Of a stretch of 64,000 nt of DNA, positions 52,101 through 61,831 are shown piece after piece. The notes under the pieces were generated by a model, which was not told the DNA's origin, did no database searches, and worked only from the letters and a program-made list of their open reading frames with translations. Location of the stretch: the NCBI GenBank assembly GCA_002633025.1, contig NMRB01000092.1, positions 576,416-640,415 of the forward strand, given 5' to 3'. This DNA is from Notospermus geniculatus. Lineage: Eukaryota; Nemertea; Pilidiophora; Heteronemertea; Lineidae. Numbering within the stretch: position 1 is the stretch's first letter; every line of letters begins with the position of its first letter. The position numbers were made by a program, and so were the translations under genes.

Positions 52101-55100
52101 TCATGTAAAACATATTCCACTACTCCAGTGTAACGTTTTTCAGTGAGGCCGGTGAGACAGTGTGACAATACAATAGATTGACGGAATAAGCGGCGACTGG
52201 ATAATGAGCGACACATAGAGAAACAGCGAGTTCGTTTTCATGTGTGTTCCGAACAACGGGAATCACACAGAAAAACGGCCACACTGAAAAACGCTACACC
52301 TGTGTTACATGGTGAGATTTATGTTACACATACCTGTATGAAGCATTTTCCCGAATATAGACCCTCCGTGACTGCTGTCCTTAGTCGGACAATTCCACCG
52401 TCGAGCCCTCAACTGATATTTACACTCTGCAATTGCCATCTTAGCCCCACTGATAATGGAGTTCAGGGAGCCAGGGTTTTTAGTCACAATTCGGCGCTGC
52501 TTCTTTGTGAGTGGTTGCAGACTTTTGCTGATCAGGACGGCTGACATGGAGGTTTTAAGATCGTTTGAGGGCTGGTCCGTGTGAGCTAATATCCTGTAGA
52601 TATAAACGAAAACATTATATGCCACAATGTTAGTTGTGTGGCGGTTCTGCAGTCTTAAAAAATTCTTGTCACCGCAACTTGTCTGCGAATATTGACGAGA
52701 TGGTTTAGTCAGTCTGACGAGTTACGTCATTCATGACACGATTTACATGTCATGGCGAGTCGCTCATCTCTGTGACAAGTTCAGTTTGTCCAGTTGACAA
52801 GACCTCTACTTATGGCCGACCTGTCACCGCGCGCGCAAGGTATCATGGGAAATTTTGGGACTACTTGTTGCATGTCCAAGATGGCGGTCATGGCGATCGA
52901 TTCCAGTTCAAGTTTATAAATTGCAAAATTTCCTCAACAGGCCTACCTAGTACGTCTCCCATCCGTTGGGAATCCCATTATCCATCATGATTATGACATT
53001 CATAGGCCTATACTGTATGAGGTATGCTGTACATGTCATGTTAGCCGCTGACAGTTATGTACTTTAACGTCAATAATGAACTGGAAATAGCTGCCGCGGT
53101 CGGTCATAACCCAAATATCATCCTTTTCTTCTCAACTATGTCATATCTATGACAATTTCTCATCACAAATGAAATATCAGTCTATTATTTGCAAAGTGTG
53201 CAAGAAATAAGCGTCATATCGCTATTTTCCTACGATTTACATTCGTGGCGTAGTAGATCACGTGATTACCCAGTTCAGGCTGTAAAGTGTCCGCGTATTA
53301 CTTTTTACGCCAAATTCGGCGTGATGCGACTCGTGCGGACACAGGTTGGTGCGTGCATTGCGCCGCCAGGCGCGCACCTGGTAAACACAATGTCATAACA
53401 GTCGTGACTGGCACTTACAAGTACTACCAACGCTGTGGCGAACAGGATTAACATGGAACATTTTTAGCATATGGCCAATCACGACACGGAATTTAATGAG
53501 GCCTGACGACTTAGCATAAGTCATCTGTAAGGTCACAAACTCGCCAAGCGGAGACACTACGCCCCCTGGATAATGCACTACATTTAATATTACGGCGGAA
53601 CTTAGTAATTGTTAAATTAATATGTGGCCTTAATTTTTACGTGGTCGATCCCCTTAATTTGTACTCCCTGACCTTCTGACAACTTCCATTCCTGGAAGAA
53701 GATACCAGTAGTTATAGTTTTGTGAAGTGACTGCTATATTTATCAATTGTTTGTCAGCACTTTGCCAATTCTTGGTAGCCTCAGTGGTGAACGATGGTGT
53801 TCGGTTTATTAGCGTTTTATGATTAAATATGGCAAACTTTGGGCATCGCGTTCTATGGACAATTGGGCCGAAAGTGTATCTGTTGTCCAGGTGTGAAGGG
53901 ATGGAACGTCCTAGGAAAAACTGTCCTGGGAACAAAAGGTCCTATTGTTACATGCTAATCTCTGGCGATTGGTTTCTATACCCATACCGCTTATTCCATC
54001 ATTCAACAATAGAAGTGGACACTTTTTACCGGGGGGACACTCTTTACTGCTACACCTGTATTGTTTGAGCCCAATACTCCCAAGACGTTTGCCATCTAAG
54101 ACAAATTTCGGTACTAGTATTTGGCACGCATTTCGCTGATCAATCCGATCGTCAATTTTCTTTTAAAATCAACAAATCTTGGCAAAAAACTGCCATAGGC
54201 GGGACGCCCAAGATCGTTTTTTCACCGATATTTGATCGAGGTGGATAGGAAGGGCAATCATCGAATCCGCCATATTGCTGTTCTGAGTGCGTTTTGTAAT
54301 CTCGATTTTCATTGGTCGCTGCGGTGCATAACTAATTACATCGGCGCGCTATCCAAGCTGAAACAAAGCGACTAGACAGTACAGAGAGCTGGGCTCGCCG
54401 AATAGTCACTCCCATGAGGAGAAAAAAAGAAGAAAAAACAAAAGATGATAAAAAAGAAGAAAAGATAAAAAAGGCAAAAAAAGAAAAAGAATGGAGAGCG
54501 GAGAGGATTCGAACATGGGCCCTGGAGCGCGAACAACCATAATTCCACACTCAACTACCGTGATACCTCGACACCGATGTGCGCTAGCGTTGCTATAATA
54601 CGGTTTGGGGAAATCCGCGATGTGACGTCATCAATTTATAAGTTTGGAATTAAATCTAAATTTACAAATAAACCGCTTGGCAAAGTGACTGATTTCGCCA
54701 TCGATAGGCTAGATCCTTTCCAGTCCTCCTTAATTTTGATGCGACGTTTAAGCGCTTAAAGCGAATGGCTCGCGGGGTTTGTTGACAGTTGTTTGTTGAC
54801 ATGTCCTCAAATCAAGCGCCGTTTTGAGAAAAAGGCGAAAGAAGTATTTTAGTTTAATGGGAAATGCATTAGACAGCCAAACTTCGGACGCGTATTCTGC
54901 AAAATCTACCGCTTCGAAATCGATGTGAATAGTACAAAATGTACATTTTGACCGACTGAATTTGAAACTGTCATCAATCTCGTTCCAATCGCCGTTAGTT
55001 CCGTTGCGCATTTTATGACGGCTCCACTAACGACTCTGGCACCAATAATGTTTATCAAACTTCACAGCAATCTTGTGAAAACATTATTCGCCCATTTTAT

Positions 55101-58100
55101 ACCAAAATATTGACAACGGTATTTAGCTAGATGTAAAACAAAGTCATAAAGCCAAAAAGCTGTAGCAAAGAGCAAAAAACCTAGCTAGAATAAAATACTG
55201 TTCTTGGAACTATTTCACGAGGAAGGCGGTGTTTTGGCTCGGTGTTCCGTCTGAATCCTGCCACGTTTTAGATGCCACTGAATCTGTGAACCAATGGGAA
55301 GGCGTACATCGTGGAGCACGTGTGTTTGCAGTTTATTGTGAACATCATGCGTGCCCTCGCTTCGGCGATCATTTTTGTAGGCCTACAGAGTGATGCATGT
55401 GGAAAACTGACTCGATCAAACATTCGCTTTCAACCCCTGAACTACGTTTTTATCTGTTAATAGGGAGGTTTCGCAAGCGCCCGGTTTGGCCCTGCGACGA
55501 CGTTTATCTATTGTGTGGGTGTACCCAAACAATAGATAAACGTCGTCATATGGCCTAACCGGGCGCTTGCGAAACCTCCCTATATAAAAGTTGCTAACCC
55601 AAGAGGGCTAACAAATGTCAATTCAGTAGTTGACATGCACAGAAAACCCCTACATCTGTATGTTTTGTGGTAAATCAATGACGTAATTTTTCAGTCCTCC
55701 GCGCAAATAGTACCGGTTGGGTGCAGTGTCACTGTATCGGAAGAATGGAGATAGGTGGCGCTGTGAGGAGTTTGTGCGTCGAGCACACAATTTACATGCG
55801 CGTGCCGTTAGTATTTTAATCATGTTAAAACATCATTAACACACGGAATGCCACGTGCCACATCTGATCTGTTCAAAATATCATCCTCATCCTCATCCTC
55901 ATCCTCATTATCATTATCATTATCATTATTAGATGAATTTATATGGCGCAACTTAAAATTCAACTGTCAGTGGCGCTTTACAATAAGAAGACGTAAACAT
56001 TGACCAGAGACGAACATGCGAGGTAGAATATTTGAAGCTGGCCTAAAGCCTGCCGCACACTGGAGCTATCTGCTGAGCAAAAAATCATTCGAGACTTTTT
56101 GCTCAGCAGATGCTTTTGCACTTAAATGTCATGATATTCAGGCTCTTTATTGCAGCCTCCAGATTTCACATAATGTTTTCAGCCGATTCGGTAATGGAAA
56201 CATGCGGACAATTTCGTAGCTATCTTGTTATCATGTCTGGCAGCGAATAACAGCAAAACAATATTCAATATCTCAAAATATCAAAAATCACATATTTTGA
56301 TATAAACTTCTAACCAGTTTTGGCTAAAAGTTCCAAAACTTCACACTTTTTGGTTTTTAGGTGAGCTCTGTCTACCGATATCAAAATTTTGTGAAAAATC
56401 TAAAATTATCAAATTATCGAAATTTTGATAATCTCAATTATCTCAGCAACCACTCAACATATTTTGTCGAAACAAAGTCCATAATCCTTAGAAAGATCCA
56501 CTCTAAGAATGTTGATTTTTAGCTTTTTTCTGTTGAGCTATTACATAATTACGATATTTCCAAATTTCCAAACGTTTGATGCAGAAATATGACAAACAAG
56601 ATGTACTTTCATGTGGAACAAACTGTGTTAAAATTGGCCCAGTGGTATTTGAAATATTATTCAAAGTATCAGGTGTAGATAAATTAATGTCCATGACTGT
56701 ACATCGTGTTATCCGACGGAAAAATATATTTTCTTGAAACACCGAGCACCGGAGGGGTTAATGATCAAATACTCAATAAAAGTCGGAAAAAAACTACGTG
56801 TACACAGCGAGACCTTAAAGTTACCGGTAGTTTTAAAATCGATTGTTCCGTAGAGCATTACTCGACCATCTTGACCAATCAAGGCCTCCGGTCACTCCGC
56901 CATTCGAACCACGCTCCCTTCACCCTTGACGACCACCGCTTGTCATCCTGCTCGCAGACAGGTCGTTCCATGGACCGCACACCCACCCACCACTGTCAAT
57001 GATAAGTGCGTGTAATCCAATGTTTTGTGAATAAAACATGCATTAACGTATTAGATTATTCTTCATTTTGAGATTTTCATCGATCCAAACCTCACAATGT
57101 TCCTATCTTCGTCATAAACCGCGCTTTCAGTAACGTTTGGCTGCTTCAGCCTCCACGCTCATGGGCGGCAAATGCGAGCGATAAATGCTACGGTGGTCGG
57201 CTAGGGTGGATGGAGCGATAGTAGGAGTGACAGGTAGCCTTGGCCGGGCAAGATGTACTCGACAGATGGTATGCAACAAACTGATTACATTTTAGAGCAA
57301 AGCAGCTGGAAACTCATATTAAAACTCAAACATTTTAACATCTGCCAGGCGCAGATCCAGAGGGGGCCCGAGGGCCCCCCCCCCCGTATTTTTGTAGGCC
57401 TAAGACCAACAAAAAATGGGTCAATAAAAAAATGAGCAAATAGATGAGGAAATCATGCCCCCCCCCCCTCCAGATGCTTGGAAATCGTATCTAAGCGCAT
57501 CTAGAATTCAAAATTTTCGGGGGGAGGCCCCCCCAGTCCCCCGTCGCGGCGTCGCGCCTTTGGCGCTCGCCTTGCGACTCCGTCGGCCTGCGGCTGACGG
57601 TGTCCGCCCCCTCCCCATTCCAAAATTCTGGATCCCCCCCCCCCCATTCCAAAATCCTGGATCCGCCCCTATACTGCTGCATTGGCAAAACCCTATTGGC
57701 CACACTCAGGCCCGGATCAAGGATTCTGGTAATCTTGGGAGGGGGCCACAGGCGGACCGATGAAGGCGAGCGCCAAAGGCGCGAAGCCACGTCGGAGAGT
57801 CTGCGGGTCTCCACCAGAAAAGTTTGAAATCTAGAAAAGCCGTTGGTGTGATTTTCCAGCATCTGAGGGACAAATTACAAGGCAATAATGTGGTATTTTG
57901 AACACGGGCAATTTTTCTAACGTTGGTCACTGAAAAAGGGGGGGGGGGGGGCACGGGCCTGGTGTGCCCCTCTGGATCCGCGCCTGATACTGCTGTTGTA
58001 TCGTCAAGGAAAAAAAGAAAAAGGACCCGCGAACTATGACTCATTAAGGGTTATGAAAAGTGACTCGAAATCTCGAATATTTTACGCAAAAAAATCTGAT

Positions 58101-58504
58101 TAACTGCACACTGAATTGAGAAAATAAGGCTCGGGGCACCTTCTTATGACTGTTCCCGAGGGCCCCCGAGCCTTATTTTCCCAATTTTTTGTGCAGTTAG
58201 TCAGATTTTTGCGTCAAAAATTCGAGATTTCGAGTAACTTGACATAACCCCTAATCATAGAGATGTTGTAATAATCGAAAAATACATACCACCATTTGAC
58301 ACCTCTTACTTTGTATCGATGTGGCCTTTTTTTGTCATGCCGGTGTGATTTATGAACTTTGTTTTCATTTCCATCTGGTTCAGGCCTCGTGGATGTTTCC
58401 GGCATCGCCGTACACAAAACTAAACATATCATTATCACTCCCGTGACTTTTTGTCGAAAAGTGGCCGATTCCTTATAAAACATCCCACTTGTTAGTCCGA
58501 ACAT
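42786..58504 (-). CDS. Wnt1: Wnt1 (secreted Wnt ligand), five exons
   Basis: Exons on the minus strand: 58504-58290, 52593-52334, 49010-48745, 44449-44299 and 43126-42786. All junctions are GT-AG and all phases match, giving 1233 bp, i.e. 410 residues plus TAG. The product is a secreted, lipidated morphogen that signals through Frizzled and LRP5/6. Diagnostic features: signal peptide; [49 protein letters not shown] with the acylated serine; [30 protein letters not shown] and a C-terminal Cys-rich end. The block before FENSPSFC and the end of the protein match Wnt1 better than Wnt6, Wnt10 or Wnt3. It is about 40 residues longer than vertebrate Wnt1, mostly in the basic N-terminal region and linkers. 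No other Wnt (6, 9 or 10) is in the window. Introns (5.7, 3.3, 4.3 and 1.2 kb) are full of MITEs. Confidence 0.95.
43224..43720. mobile_element. foldback element with duplicated left arm, Wnt1 intron 4
   Basis: AGTTGCGCTTCCACTACAAA occurs twice on the left (about 43229 and 43353, period about 124 bp), each followed by the same arm through CCGGTTCTATTAAGTGCGG. One complementary right arm ends GTGGAAGCACAACT at about 43718. Noncoding. Confidence 0.85.
43721..44298. other. Wnt1 intron 4, remainder
   Basis: No element or exon recognised apart from AT-rich tracts. Confidence 0.45.
44299..44449 (-). CDS. Wnt1: Wnt1 exon 4 with palmitoleoylation site
   Basis: Acceptor CTTTGCAG|CATGTG; donor GGGAG|GTAAGG. 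It encodes [20 protein letters not shown], containing the serine modified by Porcupine, and [13 protein letters not shown]. Confidence 0.95.
44488..44735. repeat. CTGTAAATTTACAG-rich repeat, Wnt1 intron 3
   Basis: Many direct and complementary copies of CTGTAAA(T)TTACAG and TACAGCA / TGCTGTA occur over 250 bp. It starts about 40 bp upstream (in gene sense) of the exon 4 acceptor and ends next to the TTAA element at 44760. Confidence 0.7.
44760..45583. mobile_element. TTAA-flanked MITE, GGTCTTGCG family
   Basis: GGTCTTGCGATACATATGC at 44760 and its exact complement ending at 45583, with TTAA at 44756-44759 and 45584-45587. Length 824 bp; no transposase. TTAA target choice is the hallmark of piggyBac-type transposition, but the termini do not begin CCC as in classical piggyBac. 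Confidence 0.85.
45588..46479. other. Wnt1 intron 3, no element recognised
   Basis: No exon or clear repeat found. Confidence 0.4.
46480..46640. mobile_element. 161-bp foldback element
   Basis: GGGTTGTTCGAAACTCACGA near 46487 pairs with the complement CATGAGTTTCGAACAACC near 46616. The arms include GCTATCTTGGTGTTAGCGC and terminal GGGC. Confidence 0.85.
46649..46837. mobile_element. 189-bp foldback element, probably TTAA-flanked
   Basis: AAAAAGTTTGGGCGCTCTTT at about 46660 pairs with AAAGAGCGCCCAAACTTTTT at 46812. The arms continue through CATTGCAGAGATATG. TTAA lies at 46645-46648 and 46838-46841. Confidence 0.8.
47761..47894. mobile_element. hairpin element 1 of a cluster of three
   Basis: TAGGCTGGCTGTCCATTCAC, followed by GCGATTTTCG, pairs with CGAAAATCGCGTGAATGGAT and TTAGCCTG on the right. 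It abuts element 2. Confidence 0.8.
47895..48040. mobile_element. hairpin element 2 of a cluster of three
   Basis: AAGCAAGGTTCATTGGCACA at 47895 pairs with TGTGCCAATGAACCTTGCTT ending about 48040. The arms include GGTCCGGTTC-like and ACGGATCGGATCCG segments. Confidence 0.85.
48049..48162. mobile_element. hairpin element 3 of a cluster of three
   Basis: GGGCCCATATTCATGAAAC at 48049 pairs with GTTTCGTGAATATGGGCCC ending at 48162. The interior has TTGCTAG and TTTAG/CTAAA words. Confidence 0.9.
48745..49010 (-). CDS. Wnt1: Wnt1 exon 3
   Basis: Acceptor TTTCCAG|GTTCCAG; donor AGACTG|GTAAGT. It encodes [43 protein letters not shown] and the HNNEAGR segment. The residue after Gly in G-S-R-E-T is Ser, as in Wnt5, rather than the Cys of vertebrate Wnt1. 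Confidence 0.95.
49040..49770. repeat. AT-rich inverted repeat, dispersed family
   Basis: The left arm (TACACCTGATACCTCGAAT, TTCTGCATCAAAATT, AACCTTCTAAGGATTTTGGG) is answered by a right arm in complement (CCCAAAATCCTTAGAAAATT, GAGCTGTTACGCAATTACG). Related one-armed copies lie at 56270-56700 and 63195-63525. It lies in Wnt1 intron 2, starting about 30 bp before exon 3. Confidence 0.75.
49774..49885 (-). repeat. 17-bp tandem repeat, left inverted array
   Basis: Six to seven units of TTGCCAAATTCCCA(A/T)TT-type sequence, the complement of the array at 50341-50565. Confidence 0.85.
50341..50565 (+). repeat. 17-bp tandem repeat, right inverted array
   Basis: About 13 units of TTTGGC(G/C/A)AAATGGGAA, with a few shortened to 14-15 bp at the right end. 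Together with 49774-49885 it forms an inverted pair around about 450 bp of unique sequence. Confidence 0.9.
51244..51450 (+). pseudogene. Ty3/Gypsy-like gag remnant
   Basis: From ATG 51244 the frame encodes an Ala/Pro-rich head and then [12 protein letters not shown], and, after an in-frame TAG at 51376-51378, [19 protein letters not shown]. The pattern F-x-P-x-x-x-x-W-x-x-Y-x-x-R-x-E is typical of the start of Ty3/Gypsy gag. A downstream TGA and loss of all other domains show a relic. It lies within Wnt1 intron 2. Confidence 0.5.
51981..52092. mobile_element. 112-bp foldback element
   Basis: GGGGCCGTATGCATAAAACA at 51983 pairs with TGTTTTATGCATATGGCCCC ending at 52091. The arms continue through TCTTAAGTGTAAAATTTCCC. 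It belongs to the GGGCC-TAT group. Confidence 0.9.
52116..52210 (-). repeat. dispersed repeat fragment
   Basis: The complement contains GCTTATTCCGTCAATCTATT and ACTGAAAAACGTTACACTGG, related to 9816-9895. Confidence 0.55.
52334..52593 (-). CDS. Wnt1: Wnt1 exon 2
   Basis: Acceptor TATCTACAG|GATATTAG; donor CACAG|GTATGTG. It encodes [34 protein letters not shown] and the GKMLHTG end. Confidence 0.95.
52594..54414. other. Wnt1 intron 1, first part; nothing recognised
   Basis: No exon or clear element. Several CATGGCG/CGCCATG-type words are present. Confidence 0.4.
54415..54600 (-). mobile_element. tRNA-derived SINE
   Basis: On the minus strand: GTAGTTGAGTGTGGAATTAT (A-box region), then a B box TGTTCGAATCC, then CTCTCCGCTCTCC and a long T-rich tail (54475-54420 in complement). 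Promoter spacing fits a tRNA-derived SINE. Confidence 0.5.
54755..55010 (+). repeat. repeat Z, copy 1 (empty TTAA site)
   Basis: This shares CAAGCGCCGTTTTGAGAAAA, CAGCCAAACTTCGG and TACATTTTGACCGACTGAAT with an inverted copy at about 59540-59885. TTAA at 54854-54857 is uninterrupted here. Confidence 0.8.
55011..55460. other. Wnt1 intron 1, nothing recognised
   Basis: No exon or clear element. Confidence 0.4.
55461..55582. mobile_element. 122-bp foldback, GGGAGGTTTCG family
   Basis: TAGGGAGGTTTCGCAAGCGC at 55461 pairs with GCGCTTGCGAAACCTCCCTA ending at 55582, with CAATAGATAAACGTCGTC in the inner arms and TA at each end. Confidence 0.9.
55881..55932 (+). repeat. (CATCCT)n / (CATTAT)n microsatellite
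   Basis: About four CCTCAT units run into several TTATCA units. Confidence 0.9.
56270..56700 (-). repeat. AT-rich dispersed repeat, one-armed copy
   Basis: Complement of the left arm at 49040-49400 (ATGCAGAAATATGACAAACA, GAGCTATTACATAATTACG, CATAATCCTTAGAAAGATCC). Confidence 0.75.
57350..57990. repeat. cluster of CAGG-CGGATCC element ends with poly-C/G
   Basis: Ends of the same type as 12144-12631 occur at about 57348 (CAGGCGCAGATCCAG), 57659 (GGATCCGCCCCTATAC), 57708 (CAGGCCCGGATCAAGGATTC) and 57973 (GGATCCGCGCCTG). The stretch holds several runs of 8-13 C or G. It looks like two or more nested copies of one MITE family in Wnt1 intron 1. Confidence 0.6.
58290..58504 (-). CDS. Wnt1: Wnt1 exon 1: signal peptide and basic N-terminus
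   Basis: Starts at ATG 58504-58502; an in-frame ATG seven codons later may be the real start. [15 protein letters not shown] is the hydrophobic core of the signal peptide. A His/Lys/Arg-rich segment ([15 protein letters not shown]) and VKWW follow. Donor GGTG|GTATGT. Confidence 0.85.
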
Positions 58505-59539
58505 TGTAGTAAAACTGTATTTTCGCCCTGTGAAATTAGCGAGTTTTCAGTCAGGAACCTGTGATGCTCTGTATATCCTGAATAATTTGGTCCGTGATTC
58601 ATATGCTCTTGGCTCTAGTCAGGCATGATCGCGTGTGACTGGCCATCCCAACCGACCAAAGGGTTATAAACCTGTCTGTAGCGGGTTATGGCTCTATCAA
58701 ATCGCCGTGAATACACCGGCCAATTTATACGTTATTCTAAATTGCATTTAACATGTTTAATCCGCTGTAAAACAAACAGTTTAACGAAAGTGCTAGTTAT
58801 GGCGGCTGAGTTTTCCTCGCAATTATCCGACGTTGACTTGCAATATCAATCTAATTTCTTCAACAATGGTCATATACCGCTGTCATTTTCTCCAGACACA
58901 CAAATAGCAAAGGACGGTGCCAACGTGCCCGACGCGTCGTCTCTTGTGAAATAGTTGTGAATATCTCATCAATAGAAATGCCCATATAAACCCCGAATTA
59001 TTTTATGCACTGTCAGACCAATTGGGGTTGACACTCATGCTTCCGTTTTAAAGGGACATAAATCTATATTGCACGTGACACTCTGACACTGAGGGTTATA
59101 GACATTTAACACAAAAACCTGTCGGGTCGTTTGTTGTGGTTTTGCCAGTTCAAACTTCCAACCTTTGATATCGTCAGCTATTTTCGCTACCAAAAGATAA
59201 ACCAGATATTAAAGCGGACTGTTCGCGCCGAGTCAAAGATTTCACAGGACAGTTTCCGGAGCGGCCGCCGCGCAATGCATTTACCAGTTGTTGTTACGAA
59301 TAAAACGGGTTGTTTTATTATTTTTGGTTCACTTTATTATTTTTGGGTCACAATCCACTTTAAAGCAACTGGCTTGGGGTGGGAGGGGGGGGGGGTGATT
59401 TTTGATGGTACCTCCCATAGAAAGTGAATCTAGTCTCTAGGCAAAGCCGTGCTCCAGTCATAGGCAAAACCTGTGCAAATATGCGAACGTGCACCTGGGG
59501 ACGAGGTTCCATTAAAAATTTGTTAAAATGGGTTAATGA
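58505..59539. promoter_or_regulatory. upstream region of Wnt1
   Basis: This is the 5' flank of Wnt1 on the minus strand. A TTTATAAC word on that strand lies at about 58665-58672, some 165 bp before the ATG, and could be a TATA-like element. An 88-codon plus-strand frame at 58688-58954 has no recognisable domain. A poly-G run is at 59386-59395. Confidence 0.3.
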
Positions 59540-59885
59540 CATTTTCAAATTCAGTCGGTCAAAATGTACATTTTGGACTATTCACATTGATTTCGAACGG
59601 CAGATTTTGCAGATTACGCCTCCGAAGTTTGGCTGTCTAATGCATTTTCCATTAAAGCGAATCGAAAGCGAAAAAATTTGATTTAGAAATAGAATTTGAA
59701 AGGGGACGAATTTTCAGCAAAAAATGTAAACAAACTTCTCCAGAATGTCAACAAAGAAATTTTTGTGCATTTTGATTGGCTGAATTTTGTGTTTACAAAC
59801 ACCAGCCAAATGTAAACAAAATCCGCTATCGATTCGCTTTAAACTAAAATCCTTCTTTCACCTTTTTCTCAAAACGGCGCTTGGT
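59540..59885 (-). repeat. repeat Z, copy 2 (TTAA site filled)
   Basis: This is an inverted copy of 54755-55010. It is interrupted at its TTAA by the 183-bp MITE at 59656-59838. Confidence 0.8.
59656..59838. mobile_element. TTAA-flanked MITE, AGCGAATCG family
   Basis: AGCGAATCGA at 59656 and TCGATTCGCT ending at 59838, with TTAA at 59652-59655 and 59839-59842. The empty site is at 54854-54857 in repeat Z copy 1. Confidence 0.85.
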
Positions 59886-60393
59886 TCACGTTTTTAGTGC
59901 CTGTGAACGTTAGATTGGTACATTAGGTAGCAATATACTAGTATTCACGGATTAGCCGGGGACTTGCTCTGTGGATGTTGTCAAACGTGATTTTGGTTCG
60001 GTTCAGAATGGATTGATCGCTTTTACACGGTGCGGGTTCAGTAACCCGCCTCGATCTAGTTCGAGGTCGGTTCGTTCAAATGCGTGCAACTAAATGGCAT
60101 GTATCAACATTTAGGCCTACAGTTATCGTAACTAAAACATATATCCCGGAAATAATCACTAAAAATCGATAAAACTATGTTCCTAATAACAGCATGAGCA
60201 GTGCCTGAAAGATCACGCGCGTGATTTCTTTACGCGAGTGATGTCACTCTGGGAGCGTGCTCAATCCCGCACGAGGCCGCGCTGAAAAAATTCCCGCTCA
60301 TGTTGAGTACTTTGGACTACTCATCAGTCATTTTGTCCGTGAGATGAGTAGAAATGTACTCATCGGGTACTCATCGGGCCAAGGAGCTGCATT
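59886..60393. other. no gene recognised
   Basis: A possible MITE end, GCTTTTACACGGTGCGG (about 60020), may pair with CCGCACTG / CACCGTGTTAAAAAGG farther right (about 60700). Confidence 0.35.
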
Positions 60394-60465
60394 TTACTCG
60401 CTATGAGTACCTTTCTACTCGCTATGAGTACCTTTCTACTCAATATGAGTACCTTTCTACTCATC
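60394..60465 (+). repeat. 21-bp tandem repeat, 3-4 units
   Basis: The unit is CTACTCGCTATGAGTACCTTT with small changes (about 60394-60465). Confidence 0.85.
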
Positions 60466-61592
60466 TCAGGGATAAAACGAGTACCCCGAAAGTACTCAGC
60501 ATGATTAGGATTTTTTTTCAGTGCGGTGGAGGTCGGTTCGCTTTTACACGAGAGAATAACTGGCCTGCACCTACCTCCACCTTCCCGAGACTCACGCGGT
60601 GAACTGAACTGGCCCGAGGAAGGTGGAGGTCAGTTGTTTCGCTTTTACACGGGGAAAAATAACCGAACCCTCCTCGATCTAGTCGCGATCCGGAACGCAC
60701 CGGCACCGTGTTAAAAAGGCCTATAGTCGCCAGTAAATACTTCAAAAACTGGAGTAAAAGTTATTACTTATTTTTATTCATGTCACCCATTGTTCCGGTG
60801 TTTCCGTATGTCAGTGTTTCCCCTTATTGTTTGGGAAACGCAGGCAGATAGATGGACNNGCCCCCCCCCCCCCCCCCGTGTGCATCCCCTATTGTGATGT
60901 CGCAGCTTATTCCGTCAGACAATAGAGGGCCGTTTTCACGGCCGTTTTTATCGCTGCGATTTTAGCGCTGTTGGTGATATCGCATCCAAAGCGCCAACAG
61001 CGGCTGACACGTTAAAACTCGCCGACGGGAAATCGCTATAACGCTTCGGCGATGAAGTCTCTGGTGAAAACATCAATCGCAGCGAGATGCGATATCGCTC
61101 TTCAGATCGCCAATGAAAACTGCAGATGCCACAAATCACACGTAAGGCGTGAAATGGCTAGCCGTCTCCAGAGATTCGTGGAGCGATCTACAACCTCGGC
61201 CCGAGCGTAACGAATCTCTGGGTACGAGATCGTTCTGACCGGTTGGTACGCTTGGTTAGAGCGAGCCAAGATAGGCAATGAACCCTGCCGAAAGTGGCAT
61301 TCGAATCTCATACCTCATGACAGCTAGCCATAGACCCAGGCCGATAGGCCACCCCGGTGTAAAGAATGACTAGCATGGTACCCGTGGCGAGCACATATTC
61401 ACCAGGATGCATGTGGCGAAAGGATGACATTTTGGTGGGCGTCTGTGTGAGGGGGAATATGTTTGGAGGGGGCCAGCTCCTCGGGCAGTAATCTAGGCCT
61501 ATAGGAAGCAGATGGCAGCAGTTTTATGTGTTGAAGTTCCTGTTTTCTAATCACCCTGCATGGTTGAAGAAAATATTGGTGGGCATTGTAGC
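60466..61592. other. no gene recognised
   Basis: Contains two Ns (60858-60859) beside a poly-C run. Inverted words TCGCTGCGAT / ATCGCAGCGA and GCGCTGTTGG / CCAACAGC lie at 60950-61095, consistent with a decayed hairpin. Confidence 0.4.
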
Positions 61593-61663
61593 CTGGTTCC
61601 GTCGGCCACCGTTCAGATGGCGTTGCATATGCAGCGCCATCTAAACGGTGGCCAGCGGAACCA
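61593..61663. repeat. 71-bp compact hairpin
   Basis: TGGTTCCGTCGGCCACCGTT pairs with AACGGTGGCCAGCGGAACCA, with AGATGGCG / CGCCATCT inside and a loop of about 10 bp around TTGCATATGC. Confidence 0.85.
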
Positions 61664-61831
61664 GTCTAGTGTGCATTGTAAATGACTGAAAGTTTCTTCA
61701 TGCATTTTATTCGCTGATGGTAAAAAATATGATGGCACCCACGTAAGGACCATTTGCATGCAATTCTCAACATTCCCTGTGAAAATGGTGCCATTTCGAT
61801 CAGAAACCACGGAGTTAGCGGTCGAACTTAA

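Noticed and set aside
54332-54554. Phe-rich minus-strand frames that could be read as a membrane protein
   Set aside because: They translate the T-rich tail of the SINE at 54415-54600.
58688-58954. 88-codon frame upstream of Wnt1, possible divergent gene
   Set aside because: No domain, no clear splice signals and unremarkable composition. Kept only as a note in the Wnt1 upstream entry.
61225-61300. Possible tRNA gene with GCATTCGAATCTC as a B box
   Set aside because: No acceptor-stem pairing or A box at the right distance was found.
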